Assembly (NCBI GenBank): GCA_965199725.1 | Contig: OZ241321.1 | Coordinates: forward strand, 124,001-188,000 | Source: G965199725 sp965199725 | GTDB taxonomy: Bacteria; Pseudomonadota; Gammaproteobacteria; Nitrosococcales; Methylophagaceae | DNA length: 64,000 bases | Direction: 5' to 3' | Part shown: positions 27,016 to 36,121 of the stretch, piece after piece | Layout of the letters: every line of letters starts with the position of its first letter | Numbering within the stretch: position 1 is the stretch's first letter | The notes under the pieces: model-generated | Told to the model about the DNA's origin: nothing | Seen by the model: only the letters and a program-made list of their open reading frames with translations | The model's database searches: none | Made by a program: the position numbers and the translations under genes

Positions 27016-27806
27016 GCCGCTTAAATTTAACTCACCTGCGTAACATGAAAACCAGACAGGATAAAATTGCGATGCTGACCGCTTATGATGCCAGCTTTAG
27101 TCGCCTTTTGGATCAAGCGGACATTGATGTCATTTTGGTTGGCGATTCTCTGGGCATGGTTGTGCAAGGGCACGAGAGCACGGTGCCTGTTAGCATTAAT
27201 GATATGACATACCATACCAAAAATGTAGTGCGTGGTAGTAACAGGGCCTTTATTATTGCTGATATGCCGTTTATGAGTTATACCAGTACTGGTCAGGCGA
27301 TTGCCAGCGCAACACAGCTAATGGCCGAAGGCGGTGCCCAAATGGTTAAGTTGGAAGGTGGTGAGGTTGTTGCTGATACTGTGATGCAGCTCACTAGGCG
27401 AGGCATCCCTGTATGTGCTCACTTGGGGTTGTTGCCACAATCAATCCATCGTCTTGGTGATTATCAAGTGCAGGCACGTGATGATTCTGTTGCTGAAAAG
27501 TTAGTAGTTGATGCCAGAGAGTTGCAGCAGGCCGGTGCCGATATGCTGGTACTGGAATGCGTGCCTGCTACATTAGGTGAGCAGGTTACCGCAATGCTTG
27601 ATATTCCCGTTATTGGCATTGGTGCTGGCAGTGCATGTGATGGTCAGGTATTAGTGCTGTATGACATGCTGGGCATTACCTCAGGTAAACGTCCACGATT
27701 TAATCATGATTTTTTGCATGATACCAGCACTATTTCAGCGGCAGTGACAGCGTATGTCAGCCAGGTTAAGTCTGGTCAATTTCCGGCAGCCGGGCAACAT
27801 TATTAA
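27012..27806 (+). CDS. panB: 3-methyl-2-oxobutanoate hydroxymethyltransferase
   Basis: PanB adds a hydroxymethyl group from methylene-tetrahydrofolate to ketoisovalerate, the first committed step to pantothenate. The 264-residue barrel has KIAMLTAYDASFSRLLDQA, VGDSLGMVVQGHESTVPVS, DMPFMSY, the metal and substrate residues of KLEGG and a C-terminal IPVIGIGAGSACDGQVLVL. Length is that of E. coli PanB. Translational coupling to the upstream dNK remnant (ATGA overlap) and a one-base overlap with panC (TAATG) show an operon. Confidence 0.96.
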   Translation: MSRLNLTHLRNMKTRQDKIAMLTAYDASFSRLLDQADIDVILVGDSLGMVVQGHESTVPVSINDMTYHTKNVVRGSNRAFIIADMPFMSYTSTGQAIASATQLMAEGGAQMVKLEGGEVVADTVMQLTRRGIPVCAHLGLLPQSIHRLGDYQVQARDDSVAEKLVVDARELQQAGADMLVLECVPATLGEQVTAMLDIPVIGIGAGSACDGQVLVLYDMLGITSGKRPRFNHDFLHDTSTISAAVTAYVSQVKSGQFPAAGQHY

Positions 27807-28654
27807 TGCATGTTTTTAATACGATAGCACCAACACGAGTACAAATAACAGCGTGGCGCAGGCAACAACTAACCGTTGCTTTTGTACCAACAATGGGTAA
27901 TCTGCATCAGGGCCATTTATCGCTCGTTACTGCAGCAAAAAAACGTGCTGATAGAGTCGCGGTAAGTATTTTTGTTAATCCTTTGCAGTTTGATAATGAA
28001 CATGATTTATTAGCTTATCCTCGTACAGCAGATGCGGATATTCAGCAGCTATTATCAGCTGAATGTGACCTAGTGTTTACCCCTGATGATAAGCTGATGT
28101 ATCCACAAGGGGTGATGGCGTGCACTAGAATTAGCGTACCGGGTATGAATGATAAATTATGCGGCAGAGCACGACCAGGTCACTTTGATGGTGTTGCCAC
28201 GGTGGTTGCTAAACTATTTAATATTGTATGTCCTGATATTGCTGTTTTCGGTGAAAAAGACTATCAACAGTTATTACTGATTAAGCGTATGGTCAACGAT
28301 CTCAATTTGACCATTGATATTGTTGGTGTGCCGACGTTGCGTGAAAAAAACGGTTTAGCAATGAGCTCACGTAATCAGCATTTAACACCCAGTCAATACA
28401 AAAAAGCAGCAGGGCTATACCAAACGCTGTTAGCAGTACAGCAGCAGCTTACTCGGCAGCGTGACTTTATGTTAGTACAGAAAAAAGCACTTTTTGAGTT
28501 AACAAAGTCAGGATTTGCCCCAGAGTATGTTGATATTTGCTGTGAAGATAATTTAGCACAGGCGATGCCAGGCGAAAAATCACTCAGAATTTTGGCAGCA
28601 GCGCGTTTAGGCAAGGTTAGATTGATTGATAATATTGCCTGTTATCTTGATTGA
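27806..28654 (+). CDS. panC: Pantothenate synthetase
   Basis: PanC joins pantoate and beta-alanine using ATP. The 282-residue nucleotidyltransferase-fold protein has VPTMGNLHQGHLSLV with the HxGH-type site, SIFVNPLQF, FGEKDYQQL and the MSSRN signature. Length matches E. coli (283). The start ATG overlaps the panB stop by one base. All catalytic motifs look intact. Confidence 0.96.
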   Translation: MHVFNTIAPTRVQITAWRRQQLTVAFVPTMGNLHQGHLSLVTAAKKRADRVAVSIFVNPLQFDNEHDLLAYPRTADADIQQLLSAECDLVFTPDDKLMYPQGVMACTRISVPGMNDKLCGRARPGHFDGVATVVAKLFNIVCPDIAVFGEKDYQQLLLIKRMVNDLNLTIDIVGVPTLREKNGLAMSSRNQHLTPSQYKKAAGLYQTLLAVQQQLTRQRDFMLVQKKALFELTKSGFAPEYVDICCEDNLAQAMPGEKSLRILAAARLGKVRLIDNIACYLD

Positions 28655-28702
28655 ATTAATCTGAAAAGCGATAATAAGGCGCTGGTTAACCTGGAGTTGG
28701 CG

Positions 28703-29077
28703 ATGCAATTGACTATATTAAAAGCAAAACTACATCAAGCACGTGTGACCCGTTGTGAATTAAACTATGAGGGTTCATGCGCAATAGATGGTACATTAAT
28801 GGATGTTGCGGGTATACATCAATACGAGCAGATACATATTTATAATCTTGCTAATGGCGGACGGCTGACTACCTATGCCATCCGCGCCGAAGATGATTCA
28901 GGTATTATTTCAGTTAATGGCGCAGCGGCACGCAAGGCATTGCCGGGTGATCGTATTATTATTTGCGCCTATATCTCATTGGATGAACAGCAATTAACTC
29001 ACTTCAAGCCAAAGTTGGTCTATCTTGATGACGACAATAATATTATCAATAAGTGCCATTCAACGCCCATGCAGTAA
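28703..29077 (+). CDS. panD: Aspartate 1-decarboxylase proenzyme
   Basis: PanD makes beta-alanine from aspartate for pantothenate. It self-cleaves between Gly24 and Ser25 to form the pyruvoyl cofactor. From the ATG at 28703 the protein is 124 residues and YEGSCAID places Gly24-Ser25 exactly at the expected site. GGAG lies seven bases upstream; a TTG at 28697 would add two residues. Other conserved parts are TYAIRAE and SVNGAAARKALPGDRIII. Autocleavage in gammaproteobacteria needs PanZ, which is not seen here. Confidence 0.95.
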   Translation: MQLTILKAKLHQARVTRCELNYEGSCAIDGTLMDVAGIHQYEQIHIYNLANGGRLTTYAIRAEDDSGIISVNGAAARKALPGDRIIICAYISLDEQQLTHFKPKLVYLDDDNNIINKCHSTPMQ

Positions 29078-29103
29078 CTTAACCTAGCAAGCAAACTGTA
29101 ATA

Positions 29104-29622
29104 ATGATAGAAAAACTATTTGAAGGCATGCTATGGAACAGCCGCTTTGTCGTATTAATCGCCGTTATTGCTGGCCTTGTCACTTCATTATTTATGTTTT
29201 ACATTGCATCAGTGGATGTTTTTTATCTGGCGATGCATTTGGGTGAATATGCATCCGCTGATTTGACTGGCAACGAGCGCGAAAATTTCAGATCAGCAAC
29301 TGTTACCCATGTTGTTGAGGTAATAGATGGCTACTTATTAGCAGTGGTACTATTGCTATTTGCATTGGGTTTGTATGAGTTATTTATCAGTAAAATAGAT
29401 CAGGCAAAATCATCAGAAACACAGTCAGTATTGGTCATTCGCAATCTTGATGATTTAAAGGCACGATTAGGTAGGGTGATTCTGATGATTTTAATCGTCA
29501 ATTTTTTTGAACATGCCATCAACATGTCATTTGAAAATGCGTTGGAATTGTTAGCATTAGCAGCTAGCGTTGCCTTCATTGGACTTACCTTGTATTTTAC
29601 CCATAGCGAAAGCGATAAATAG
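29104..29622 (+). CDS. UPF0114/YqhA family membrane protein
   Basis: This 172-residue inner membrane protein belongs to the UPF0114 (YqhA) family of unknown function. It has hydrophobic segments at about 15-38, 75-97, 123-142 and 148-165, with the family stretches LWNSRFVVLIAVIAGL and NLDDLKARLGRVILMILIVNFFE. It begins 27 bp after panD and may be the last gene of the long run. No partner can be proposed. Confidence 0.85.
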   Translation: MIEKLFEGMLWNSRFVVLIAVIAGLVTSLFMFYIASVDVFYLAMHLGEYASADLTGNERENFRSATVTHVVEVIDGYLLAVVLLLFALGLYELFISKIDQAKSSETQSVLVIRNLDDLKARLGRVILMILIVNFFEHAINMSFENALELLALAASVAFIGLTLYFTHSESDK

Positions 29623-29692
29623 CTGTTGGTGCAAATATTTTTTACTTTATTGAGAAAGTATCTATTATTTATAACATACGATAATTTTTCTA

Positions 29693-30494
29693 ATGTCAAC
29701 TGATATAACCGATAAAGTTGATATAAAATTTTTAGAAAGACTAAATGATCAGGTAAAAATTAAATTTAATGGGATTTGGAACAGACTAGCTAAGGCAGCT
29801 AAAGTAAAGCCACAGACTTTGCAAAGCATAAAAAATGGCACTGAGCCGAGAGTATACAAGATAAATCGTACATCAAATGCTCTTTGTGTATCGACAGACT
29901 GGCTATTAACTGGTAAAACTATTCGATCTTTTTCTGAAAATGATATTAACTTTGGATCTAACGGTAAAAATTATTTAAAATCAATAAATTATGAAGATGT
30001 GGATCAACAATTTGATAAAAAGATCGAGCGATCCTTTTCTGAAAAAAGAATCGGATCAATAATTAATGATGGGTTAGCAGCTATATCGCAGTTCGACGTG
30101 TCATTTCCCCCAGGCTTAGGCCAATATCCAGAAGATCATCCCTTAACGATAAATAATCGCACTTTTAGCATCCAATGGCTAAATAAAAAAGGGCTGCAAC
30201 CAGATAAATTAGTATTGGTAAGAGTGCAAGGCGACTCATATGGAACCATTACTTGAAGATAAAGATATAGTAATGATTGATCGTGCTCAAAATAGCCCAC
30301 AACACAAGATACCGCTAGCTTTCAGACTAGAAAATGAACTATACATTAAATTGTGCCAGAGAGATGGAGCGGGCAACTTAACAATGATTTCAGTTAATAA
30401 GTCCTACCCTGATATTATTATTAACAAAGACAATCCGCCTACTGATTTTGAGATATTAGGCGCAATAGTTTGGCAGGCGCACAGTTGGATTTAA
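29693..30494 (+). pseudogene. S24/CI-type phage repressor, frameshifted at the catalytic serine
   Basis: The first frame (187 codons) encodes an N-terminal helix-turn-helix segment (about residues 15-60, IWNRLAKAAKVKPQTLQSIKNG, with WLLTG following) and the start of an S24 peptidase-type domain ending at VRVQGDS then out-of-frame YGTIT. The second frame, starting at 30240 with MEPLLEDKDIVMIDR, continues the same domain, including the expected Lys (LYIKL) and closing GAIVWQAHSWI. Deleting one T at 30239 would join GDS to MEPLL as in intact LexA/CI proteins. So the nucleophile Ser and its general-base Lys are now on separate frames. Prophage or mobile-element origin is likely. A sequencing error is possible. 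Confidence 0.8.
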
Positions 30495-30522
30495 GGCACT
30501 TAAAAATACAATTTAAATATTC

Positions 30523-30539
30523 TTTAAACACTGTTTAAA
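30523..30539. promoter_or_regulatory. Perfect 17-bp operator-like dyad downstream of repressor remnant
   Basis: TTTAAACA, one base (C), TGTTTAAA forms a perfect inverted repeat with 8-bp arms. It begins 28 bp after the repressor remnant's stop. Dyads of this size are typical of phage repressor operators, but no divergent promoter or target gene is evident. Confidence 0.4.
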
Positions 30540-30668
30540 CGTTGTTTTAATTGTCGCCAACCATGTGTCTATTTTTAGCTAAATTGAAGATACTTAAAAA
30601 AGTCGCCATTCTAAAAACAATTAACCGACCCCCTCAGCGCACTTGCTAAACCTTTGTTATTGTTGGAT

Positions 30669-30698
30669 TTATCCCGCTAAATCCCGCTTTATCTCGGA
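30669..30698. repeat. Three degenerate tandem decamers in intergenic region
   Basis: Three 10-bp units follow one another: TTATCCCGCT, AAATCCCGCT, TTATCTCGGA. The first two share ATCCCGCT exactly. The surrounding 245-bp gap (30495-30739) between the repressor remnant and the transglycosylase gene contains no gene. An iteron-like or attachment-site remnant is imaginable but unsupported. Confidence 0.3.
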
Positions 30699-30739
30699 TG
30701 TCGCAATTCATGTGTTGTCTTACGGTTTGGGTTTGGTTA

Positions 30740-31438
30740 CTAATGTCTGAGCGCTAACTTATAACGACGATGAAGGACACCAACACGTTCAACATAAGCT
30801 TGTGTTTCTTTATAGGGCGGAATGCCTTTATATTTTTTGACGGCATTGGGACCAGCGTTATAGGCGGCAGTAGCGAGTTTGATATTGCCATTAAAGGTTT
30901 TAAGTAATTTGGCAAGATACTTTACCCCGCCTTCAATATTTTGCTGTGCATCAAATACGTTATAAACGGCCAGTTCGTTGGCAGTTGCTGGCATAAGCTG
31001 CATTAAGCCTTGTGCGCCAACTCGAGAGATTGCTGCTGAGTTAAATGATGATTCAGCATGTATTATCGCACGAACCAATGCGGCATCAACACTATATTTG
31101 GCGGATGAATGTCTGATAAACTGTCGATAAGATGTTATATTTAGTTCAATGCCTTGCCAGTTGACAGTAGACAAAGGATCACAGGCGTAACAATCAAACC
31201 TCAATATTGCATAGTTTTCAATCGGTCTTTTATCTGAAAAGGTGACAACATTACCAGGGCTCGATTGATAAATAACTCGGTCAGCTAACTGCTTATCATC
31301 AGTTAATAAGGTACCAGCTGCTTTTTTTACATTAATAAATTCAACGCTACCATCTTCTTTTTTGGTGGTAGTCACTATATCTGCCTGTGCTGTGGTGACA
31401 GACAATATACTCATTAAAATAACCTTAATAAGCATCAT
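30740..31438 (-). CDS. Secreted lytic transglycosylase (SLT domain)
   Basis: This 232-residue exported murein transglycosylase cleaves peptidoglycan with 1,6-anhydro ends. It has a signal peptide (about 1-19), a DUF4124-like N-terminal part (VEFINVKKAAG region) and a C-terminal SLT domain: RAIIHAESSFNSAAISRVGA with catalytic Glu, then GLMQLMPATA, NIEGGVKYLAKLL and AYNAGPNAV. The stop of the upstream fumarase gene is directly followed by its ATG. It resembles small single-domain Slt proteins rather than MltC/MltE. Its substrates outside peptidoglycan are unknown. Confidence 0.9.
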   Translation of the reverse strand: MMLIKVILMSILSVTTAQADIVTTTKKEDGSVEFINVKKAAGTLLTDDKQLADRVIYQSSPGNVVTFSDKRPIENYAILRFDCYACDPLSTVNWQGIELNITSYRQFIRHSSAKYSVDAALVRAIIHAESSFNSAAISRVGAQGLMQLMPATANELAVYNVFDAQQNIEGGVKYLAKLLKTFNGNIKLATAAYNAGPNAVKKYKGIPPYKETQAYVERVGVLHRRYKLALRH

Positions 31439-32965
31439 TTATCTATTGTATATATACACTGGAACATCTTTTATTTTCTGTTTCCAGTACTTAGGTCCTG
31501 ATTGGTGGATGGAGTTCCCTTGGCTATCAACTGCAACCGTTACTGGCATGTTTTCAACATAGAATTCGCGTATCGCTTCCATGCCCATTTCTTTAAAAGC
31601 GATAATGCGTGACGATTTAACTGCTTTAGAGAGTAGATAAGCTGCACCGCCAACTGCAATCAGTGACACTGAGCGATATTTTCTGATAGTGGCAGCGGCA
31701 ATGCCGCCACGTTCTGCTTTGCCAATCATGCCTAACAATCCTGTCGTTAGCATCATATCAGTAAATTTATCCATACGGGTTGCGGTAGTTGGGCCTGCAG
31801 GGCCAACAATTTCATTCTCTGTCGGATCAACAGGGCCAACATAGTAGATAAAGCGATTAGCAAAATCCAGACCTTGCGGTAAAGGCTGATTAGTGGCAAT
31901 GAGATCAGCAACTTTTTTATGGGCAGCATCACGACCTGTCAATAGGTGACCGCTCAATAACAAGGTATCACCCAGTCGCCATGTTGTTATATCATTTCGG
32001 CTGACTGTGTCCAAATTGACATGACGTGTGCCTTTGGCTGCTTGCCAGGTAATCTGCGGCCAATCCCTAAGTGACGGCGGCGCAAATATAGCGGGACCAG
32101 TGCCATCAAGCACAAAATGAATGTGGCGCGCAGCGGCACAATTTGGAATCACTGCTATGGGTAATGAGCTGGCATGAGTAGGGTAGTCATTAATTTTAAC
32201 ATCAAGTACAGTAGTCAACCCGCCCAACCCTTGTGCACCTATGCCCAGTTGATTTATTTTCTGGTATAGTTCAATGCGCAGTTTTTCGCTGGTAGAAATG
32301 GCGCCACGTGCAATTAACTCCTGTATATCTATTGGTGCTAGTAAAGCCTGTTTAGCCATTAACATGGTCTTTTCCGCTGTACCACCAATGCCAATACCAA
32401 TCACACCAGGCGGACACCAGCCGGCACCCATTTTAGGCAATGTTTCTATAACCCAATCGACAATACTGTCACTTGGATTCAAAATAGCAAAGCGTGCTTT
32501 ATTTTCACTACCGCCACCTTTAGCAGCAATATGGACGCTGACTTTATCACCAGCGACAACCTCGGTATGGATAACAGCGGGGGTATTATCTTGCGTGTTA
32601 GTGCGTAACCCGGCTGGATCGCGCACTACTGATGATCGCAGTATATTATCAGGGTTAGTGTAAGCAAGATGCACGCCTTTGTTAACCATATCATTAAGGC
32701 TTTGCGTTGTTTGCCACTCTATATCCATACCCACCTCAATAAAGACATTAACAATACCTGTGTCCTGACAGATGGGTCGTTTGTTTTCAGCACACATGCG
32801 TGAATTAATCAGAATCTGGGCAATTGCATCTTTAGCAGCTGGTGAGCATTCTTTTTCGTAGGCACTGGTCATTGCTTGCACGAAATCTTTCGGATGGTAA
32901 CAGGTTATAAATTGCAAGGCATCAGCAATACTGTCTATCAAGTCACATTCTTTTATAATGGTCAT
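31439..32965 (-). CDS. fumA: Fumarate hydratase class I (iron-sulfur)
   Basis: This is the [4Fe-4S] class I fumarase that hydrates fumarate to malate in the TCA cycle. The 508 residues contain an N-terminal alpha region (QDTGIVNVFIEVG with the first cluster Cys near ICQDTG) and the C-terminal beta region (AGPTTATRMDKF, GKAERGGIAAA). Cluster cysteines are visible in RPICQDTG and PNCAAARHIHF. Length is typical of FumA/FumB. It is followed directly by the slt gene and preceded 25 bp by proS. FumA versus FumB cannot be separated here. Confidence 0.93.
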   Translation of the reverse strand: MTIIKECDLIDSIADALQFITCYHPKDFVQAMTSAYEKECSPAAKDAIAQILINSRMCAENKRPICQDTGIVNVFIEVGMDIEWQTTQSLNDMVNKGVHLAYTNPDNILRSSVVRDPAGLRTNTQDNTPAVIHTEVVAGDKVSVHIAAKGGGSENKARFAILNPSDSIVDWVIETLPKMGAGWCPPGVIGIGIGGTAEKTMLMAKQALLAPIDIQELIARGAISTSEKLRIELYQKINQLGIGAQGLGGLTTVLDVKINDYPTHASSLPIAVIPNCAAARHIHFVLDGTGPAIFAPPSLRDWPQITWQAAKGTRHVNLDTVSRNDITTWRLGDTLLLSGHLLTGRDAAHKKVADLIATNQPLPQGLDFANRFIYYVGPVDPTENEIVGPAGPTTATRMDKFTDMMLTTGLLGMIGKAERGGIAAATIRKYRSVSLIAVGGAAYLLSKAVKSSRIIAFKEMGMEAIREFYVENMPVTVAVDSQGNSIHQSGPKYWKQKIKDVPVYIYNR

Positions 32966-32990
32966 GTTATTGGCAACATCCAGCCTTCAG

Positions 32991-34700
32991 TTAAGCAAAT
33001 CGTTGCGTTAACTCTTCAACTATGTTGGCAAGTGGAAGCGTATCCTTGCTACCGTCAGCACGGCATTTGTACTCAATGACCCCCTTATCTAAGTCACGTT
33101 CACCGAGGACAAGCTGATGTGGAATACCAATTAATGCCAGATCAGCAAACGCAACACCAGGCCGTAACTTGCGATCATCGAGCAAGACATCAACACCAGC
33201 ACCAGATAATTGTTCATATATTGTATTAACAAAATCTCGTAATCGTACTGATTTATAATAATTAATTCCTAATAAGGATACTTGAAATGGTGCGATGGAA
33301 ACAGGCCAGATAATACCATGTTCATCATGATTTTGTTCAATAGTCGCTGCGACAATCCGTGATACGCCAATACCATAGCAGCCCATGGCGAGAGTAGATG
33401 ATTTTCCCACTTCGTTAACTATAGTAGCATTCAGATTGTTGCTGTAACTGTCACCAAGTTGAAAAATGTGACCCACTTCAATGCCTTTAGCAATCGTTAC
33501 CTTGCCGCTACCATCCGGACTTGGATCGCCAGCAACTATATTACGCAAATCAGCTATTTCCGGTTCGGCCAGATCGCGTCCCCAGTTAACGCCCGTTAAG
33601 TGTTTGCCATCCTGATTGGCACCACAGATAAAATCAGCGATATGACCGGCTGCCCGATCAGCTATTACTGGTATAGTTAAACCTACTGGGCCAATAGAGC
33701 CAATATCAGCAGTGCATATCGCCTTTACCTGTGCTTTATTAATCAAATTAAAGGGTGTAGAGATGGCGGGGTGCTTTTCTGCTTTGCTTATATTAATATG
33801 ATGATCGCCACGCAATACTAGCGCAATTATAGTATCTTTTTTGCTACCTTCAACCAGTAATGTTTTGACGCATTGGCTAGGTGAGACAGCTAAAAAACAG
33901 CTGATCTCATCAATAGTGTTATATCCTTTTGTATCAACAATGGCTATTTCTTTGCTAGGAGAAGGGCGACTACCAATAGGATATAATGCCTCAGCAAGCT
34001 CAATATTGGCTGCATAATCGCTATTATCACTAAAGGCAATAGTATCTTCTCCAGAGCTTGCCAATACATGAAATTCATGTGATTTTTTGCCGCCAATGTT
34101 GCCAGTATCTGCCTGAACTGCACGAAAATCCAAACCGATACGATTAAAAATACGCTGATAAACAGCAAACATTGCATCATAAGACTGCTGTAATGATGCT
34201 CTGTCAATATGAAACGAGTATGCATCTTTCATAATAAATTCACGGGCACGCATCACTCCAAAGCGCGGACGGATTTCATCGCGAAACTTTGTCTGAATTT
34301 GATAAAAAGTGACAGGCAGTTGTTTGTAGCTGCGAATTTCATTACGTACTAAATCAGTGATCACTTCTTCGTGTGTGGGCCCATAACAAAATTGGCGTTG
34401 GTGGCGGTCAGTGATACGTAATAACTCAGGCCCATATTTATCCCAACGCTCACTTTCCTGCCATAATTCTGCCGGCTGAACAGATGGCATTAATAGTTCC
34501 TGAGCACCTGCATTATTCATTTCTTCACGAATAATAGCCTCAACTTTGCGCAGCACTTTCAAGCCTGTAGGTAACCAAATATAAAGGCCTGACGCTAACT
34601 TACGAATGAGACCAGCACGTAACATTAATTGGTGGCTGATAAGTTTTGCACCAGCCGGCGCTTCTTTTAATGTGGCAATCAATAGCTGCGAGGCACGCAT
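32991..34700 (-). CDS. proS: Prolyl-tRNA synthetase
   Basis: ProS charges tRNA-Pro. The 569-residue bacterial form (E. coli 572) has the class II motifs: RAGLIRKLASGLYIWLPTGLKVLRKVE near the N-terminus, FRDEIRPRFGVMRAREFIMKDAYSFH (motif 2, split across residues 130-160), and GIGVSRIVAATIEQ (motif 3). An INS editing domain of the YbaK type lies between motifs 2 and 3 (about 225-395, including KTLLVEGSKKD), and a C-terminal anticodon-binding domain follows. It lies upstream of fumA on the minus strand. Confidence 0.96.
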   Translation of the reverse strand: MRASQLLIATLKEAPAGAKLISHQLMLRAGLIRKLASGLYIWLPTGLKVLRKVEAIIREEMNNAGAQELLMPSVQPAELWQESERWDKYGPELLRITDRHQRQFCYGPTHEEVITDLVRNEIRSYKQLPVTFYQIQTKFRDEIRPRFGVMRAREFIMKDAYSFHIDRASLQQSYDAMFAVYQRIFNRIGLDFRAVQADTGNIGGKKSHEFHVLASSGEDTIAFSDNSDYAANIELAEALYPIGSRPSPSKEIAIVDTKGYNTIDEISCFLAVSPSQCVKTLLVEGSKKDTIIALVLRGDHHINISKAEKHPAISTPFNLINKAQVKAICTADIGSIGPVGLTIPVIADRAAGHIADFICGANQDGKHLTGVNWGRDLAEPEIADLRNIVAGDPSPDGSGKVTIAKGIEVGHIFQLGDSYSNNLNATIVNEVGKSSTLAMGCYGIGVSRIVAATIEQNHDEHGIIWPVSIAPFQVSLLGINYYKSVRLRDFVNTIYEQLSGAGVDVLLDDRKLRPGVAFADLALIGIPHQLVLGERDLDKGVIEYKCRADGSKDTLPLANIVEELTQRFA

Positions 34701-34757
34701 AAGCTAAGATTTAATTATCTGACAGGTATTAATGGTAAATATGACTTAAAGCTTTAA

Positions 34758-35093
34758 TTAAAAGGTTCGGTGATTCCATCCCCAGTTCTGGCGCTCACAA
34801 TCAGTCATATTGATATAAATGCGATCAGCAGCAATGTCAAGCTGATCAACAATTAACTGGCATAGAGCATCACAAAAAGCAGTATGGTCAGAAGGCAAGC
34901 CTAGCGCCCGATAATCAAGAAAGGCAGCAGGCTCATGACTGCCACTCATTGACATTGCTTGTTTGCCTTCAATGGCAACCATCACATACACTTCTGGTTT
35001 GCCAGTAGCCTGGCTGACCGTTTGACTTACTGCCTGTAACAGTGCGTCTTCATCAGCAATAGTTTGGCTGGTGGTGATATTAAGATATGGCAT
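34758..35093 (-). CDS. MIF-superfamily tautomerase-like protein
   Basis: This 111-residue protein belongs to the macrophage migration inhibitory factor/phenylpyruvate tautomerase family. After Met is removed, Pro1 (MPYLNITTSQ) would be the catalytic base. The C-terminal QNWGWNHRTF and VYVMVAIEGKQAMS are family signatures. Prokaryotic members are often of unknown substrate. It is a small cytosolic trimer in relatives. It lies between proS and a DUF4124 gene on the same strand. Confidence 0.88.
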   Translation of the reverse strand: MPYLNITTSQTIADEDALLQAVSQTVSQATGKPEVYVMVAIEGKQAMSMSGSHEPAAFLDYRALGLPSDHTAFCDALCQLIVDQLDIAADRIYINMTDCERQNWGWNHRTF

Positions 35094-35099
35094 CGTTAA

Positions 35100-35552
35100 T
35101 TACTCCTTATGACAATGATCATTAATATATTTTTTTAGCTTACTTATATTTTCCTGGCGTTTTTCTTCAGTAATATAGGTCGCCTCATCCTCATCATCAA
35201 GTACACGAGCATGGGGGTTGTCTTCATATAATTTGAGATTATGCCGTGCTTTACTGCAGTTTTCTCGCTGCTTTTTGCGCTTTTCAGCGGCTATCTTGCG
35301 TTCTTTATCGGTTAAGTGCTTTTCTTTGGTTGCTATCTTTTGCTCTTTGATCAGTATATCAACCCGCTTTTGCGTTTCAGTAGGGTCAACAGCTTGCGGT
35401 GATTTAATTGCATCTGCTTTAACGCCTGGCGGCGACTTTTGCGAGTAATGTACGTTTCCATCATCATCCAGCCACTTATAAACATCAGCAGATACATTAT
35501 TTATCCCACTGGATAACAGTAAAAAAATACAGCTGTAACGCAAATCAAACAT
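35100..35552 (-). CDS. DUF4124 domain periplasmic protein
   Basis: This 150-residue exported protein has a signal peptide (about 1-22), then a DUF4124 domain (DVYKWLDDDGNVHYSQKSPPG), and a long charged helical segment rich in Lys, Glu and Arg (about 55-130), probably coiled coil. DUF4124 proteins are common in gammaproteobacteria with no known activity. It starts 6 bp before the tautomerase stop region and is probably in the same unit as the tautomerase gene. Confidence 0.8.
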   Translation of the reverse strand: MFDLRYSCIFLLLSSGINNVSADVYKWLDDDGNVHYSQKSPPGVKADAIKSPQAVDPTETQKRVDILIKEQKIATKEKHLTDKERKIAAEKRKKQRENCSKARHNLKLYEDNPHARVLDDEDEATYITEEKRQENISKLKKYINDHCHKE

Positions 35553-35696
35553 AACTACTTTTCGTGCAAAAATATAATTCTACGTTAATTATTGTCAATG
35601 TTGAAATAGTGTTTAGCAAAATGCTTAAAAATATAACAACAGGTTTTGCTGTAATAGTAATAATAACCATAAAGTAAAAAAATAGCGGCAACATCT

Positions 35697-36084
35697 TTAC
35701 AATATATTACAATGTTCGTAATAACTCGCCAAACACTGATTTGATCTTGCTTGTGCTTGTTTTATTGCATTGCGACTCATCCTGCCAGCAAGCATATCTT
35801 TTGCTTTTAGTAGCCTCATCGTATATGATTAGCAGCAGCAAAGGTTAGCCCACATATAAGCAGTAATATATCATCTTTCGGGATGCTTATGCCAAAACGT
35901 ACATAACGCTTGGCTTAGTCTGCGCAATAGCATCGCTTTGTTCAGCTTGCTTACGCAATTCATCTACTGATGGTGCAATATATGTCCAAATTGTTATCAG
36001 CATAGATAATAGCGACAATAATCTTGTGCTAGGCTTTTTAAAAGTCACAGATTGCTTCGCCTTAATTAAAGTAAAAGATATCAT
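35697..36084 (-). pseudogene. Decayed Sel1-repeat protein gene
   Basis: The minus strand between the DUF4124 and TauE genes encodes, in pieces, a Sel1-repeat protein. From 36084 one frame reads into SVDELRKQAEQSDAIAQTKPSVMYVLA and stops near 35887. A second frame then gives ISIPKDDILLL, and a third gives AYMWANL and, after further stops, RLLKAKDMLAGRMSRNAIK and QAQARSNQCLASYYEHC, ending with TAA at 35697. Together these match Sel1 repeats (AEQGDAxAQxxLGVMY and AYMWxNLAAA). At least two frameshifts and stops make it non-functional. Its start region overlaps the presumed TauE leader. Confidence 0.75.
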
Positions 36085-36121
36085 TGCGAGTATAATAAAT
36101 TATATTGAGTTGTTCATTATT

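Noticed and set aside
36026..36121. TauE-like gene start at the upstream GTG
   Set aside because: It adds 32 residues that overlap the Sel1 remnant and are unlike the family N-terminus.
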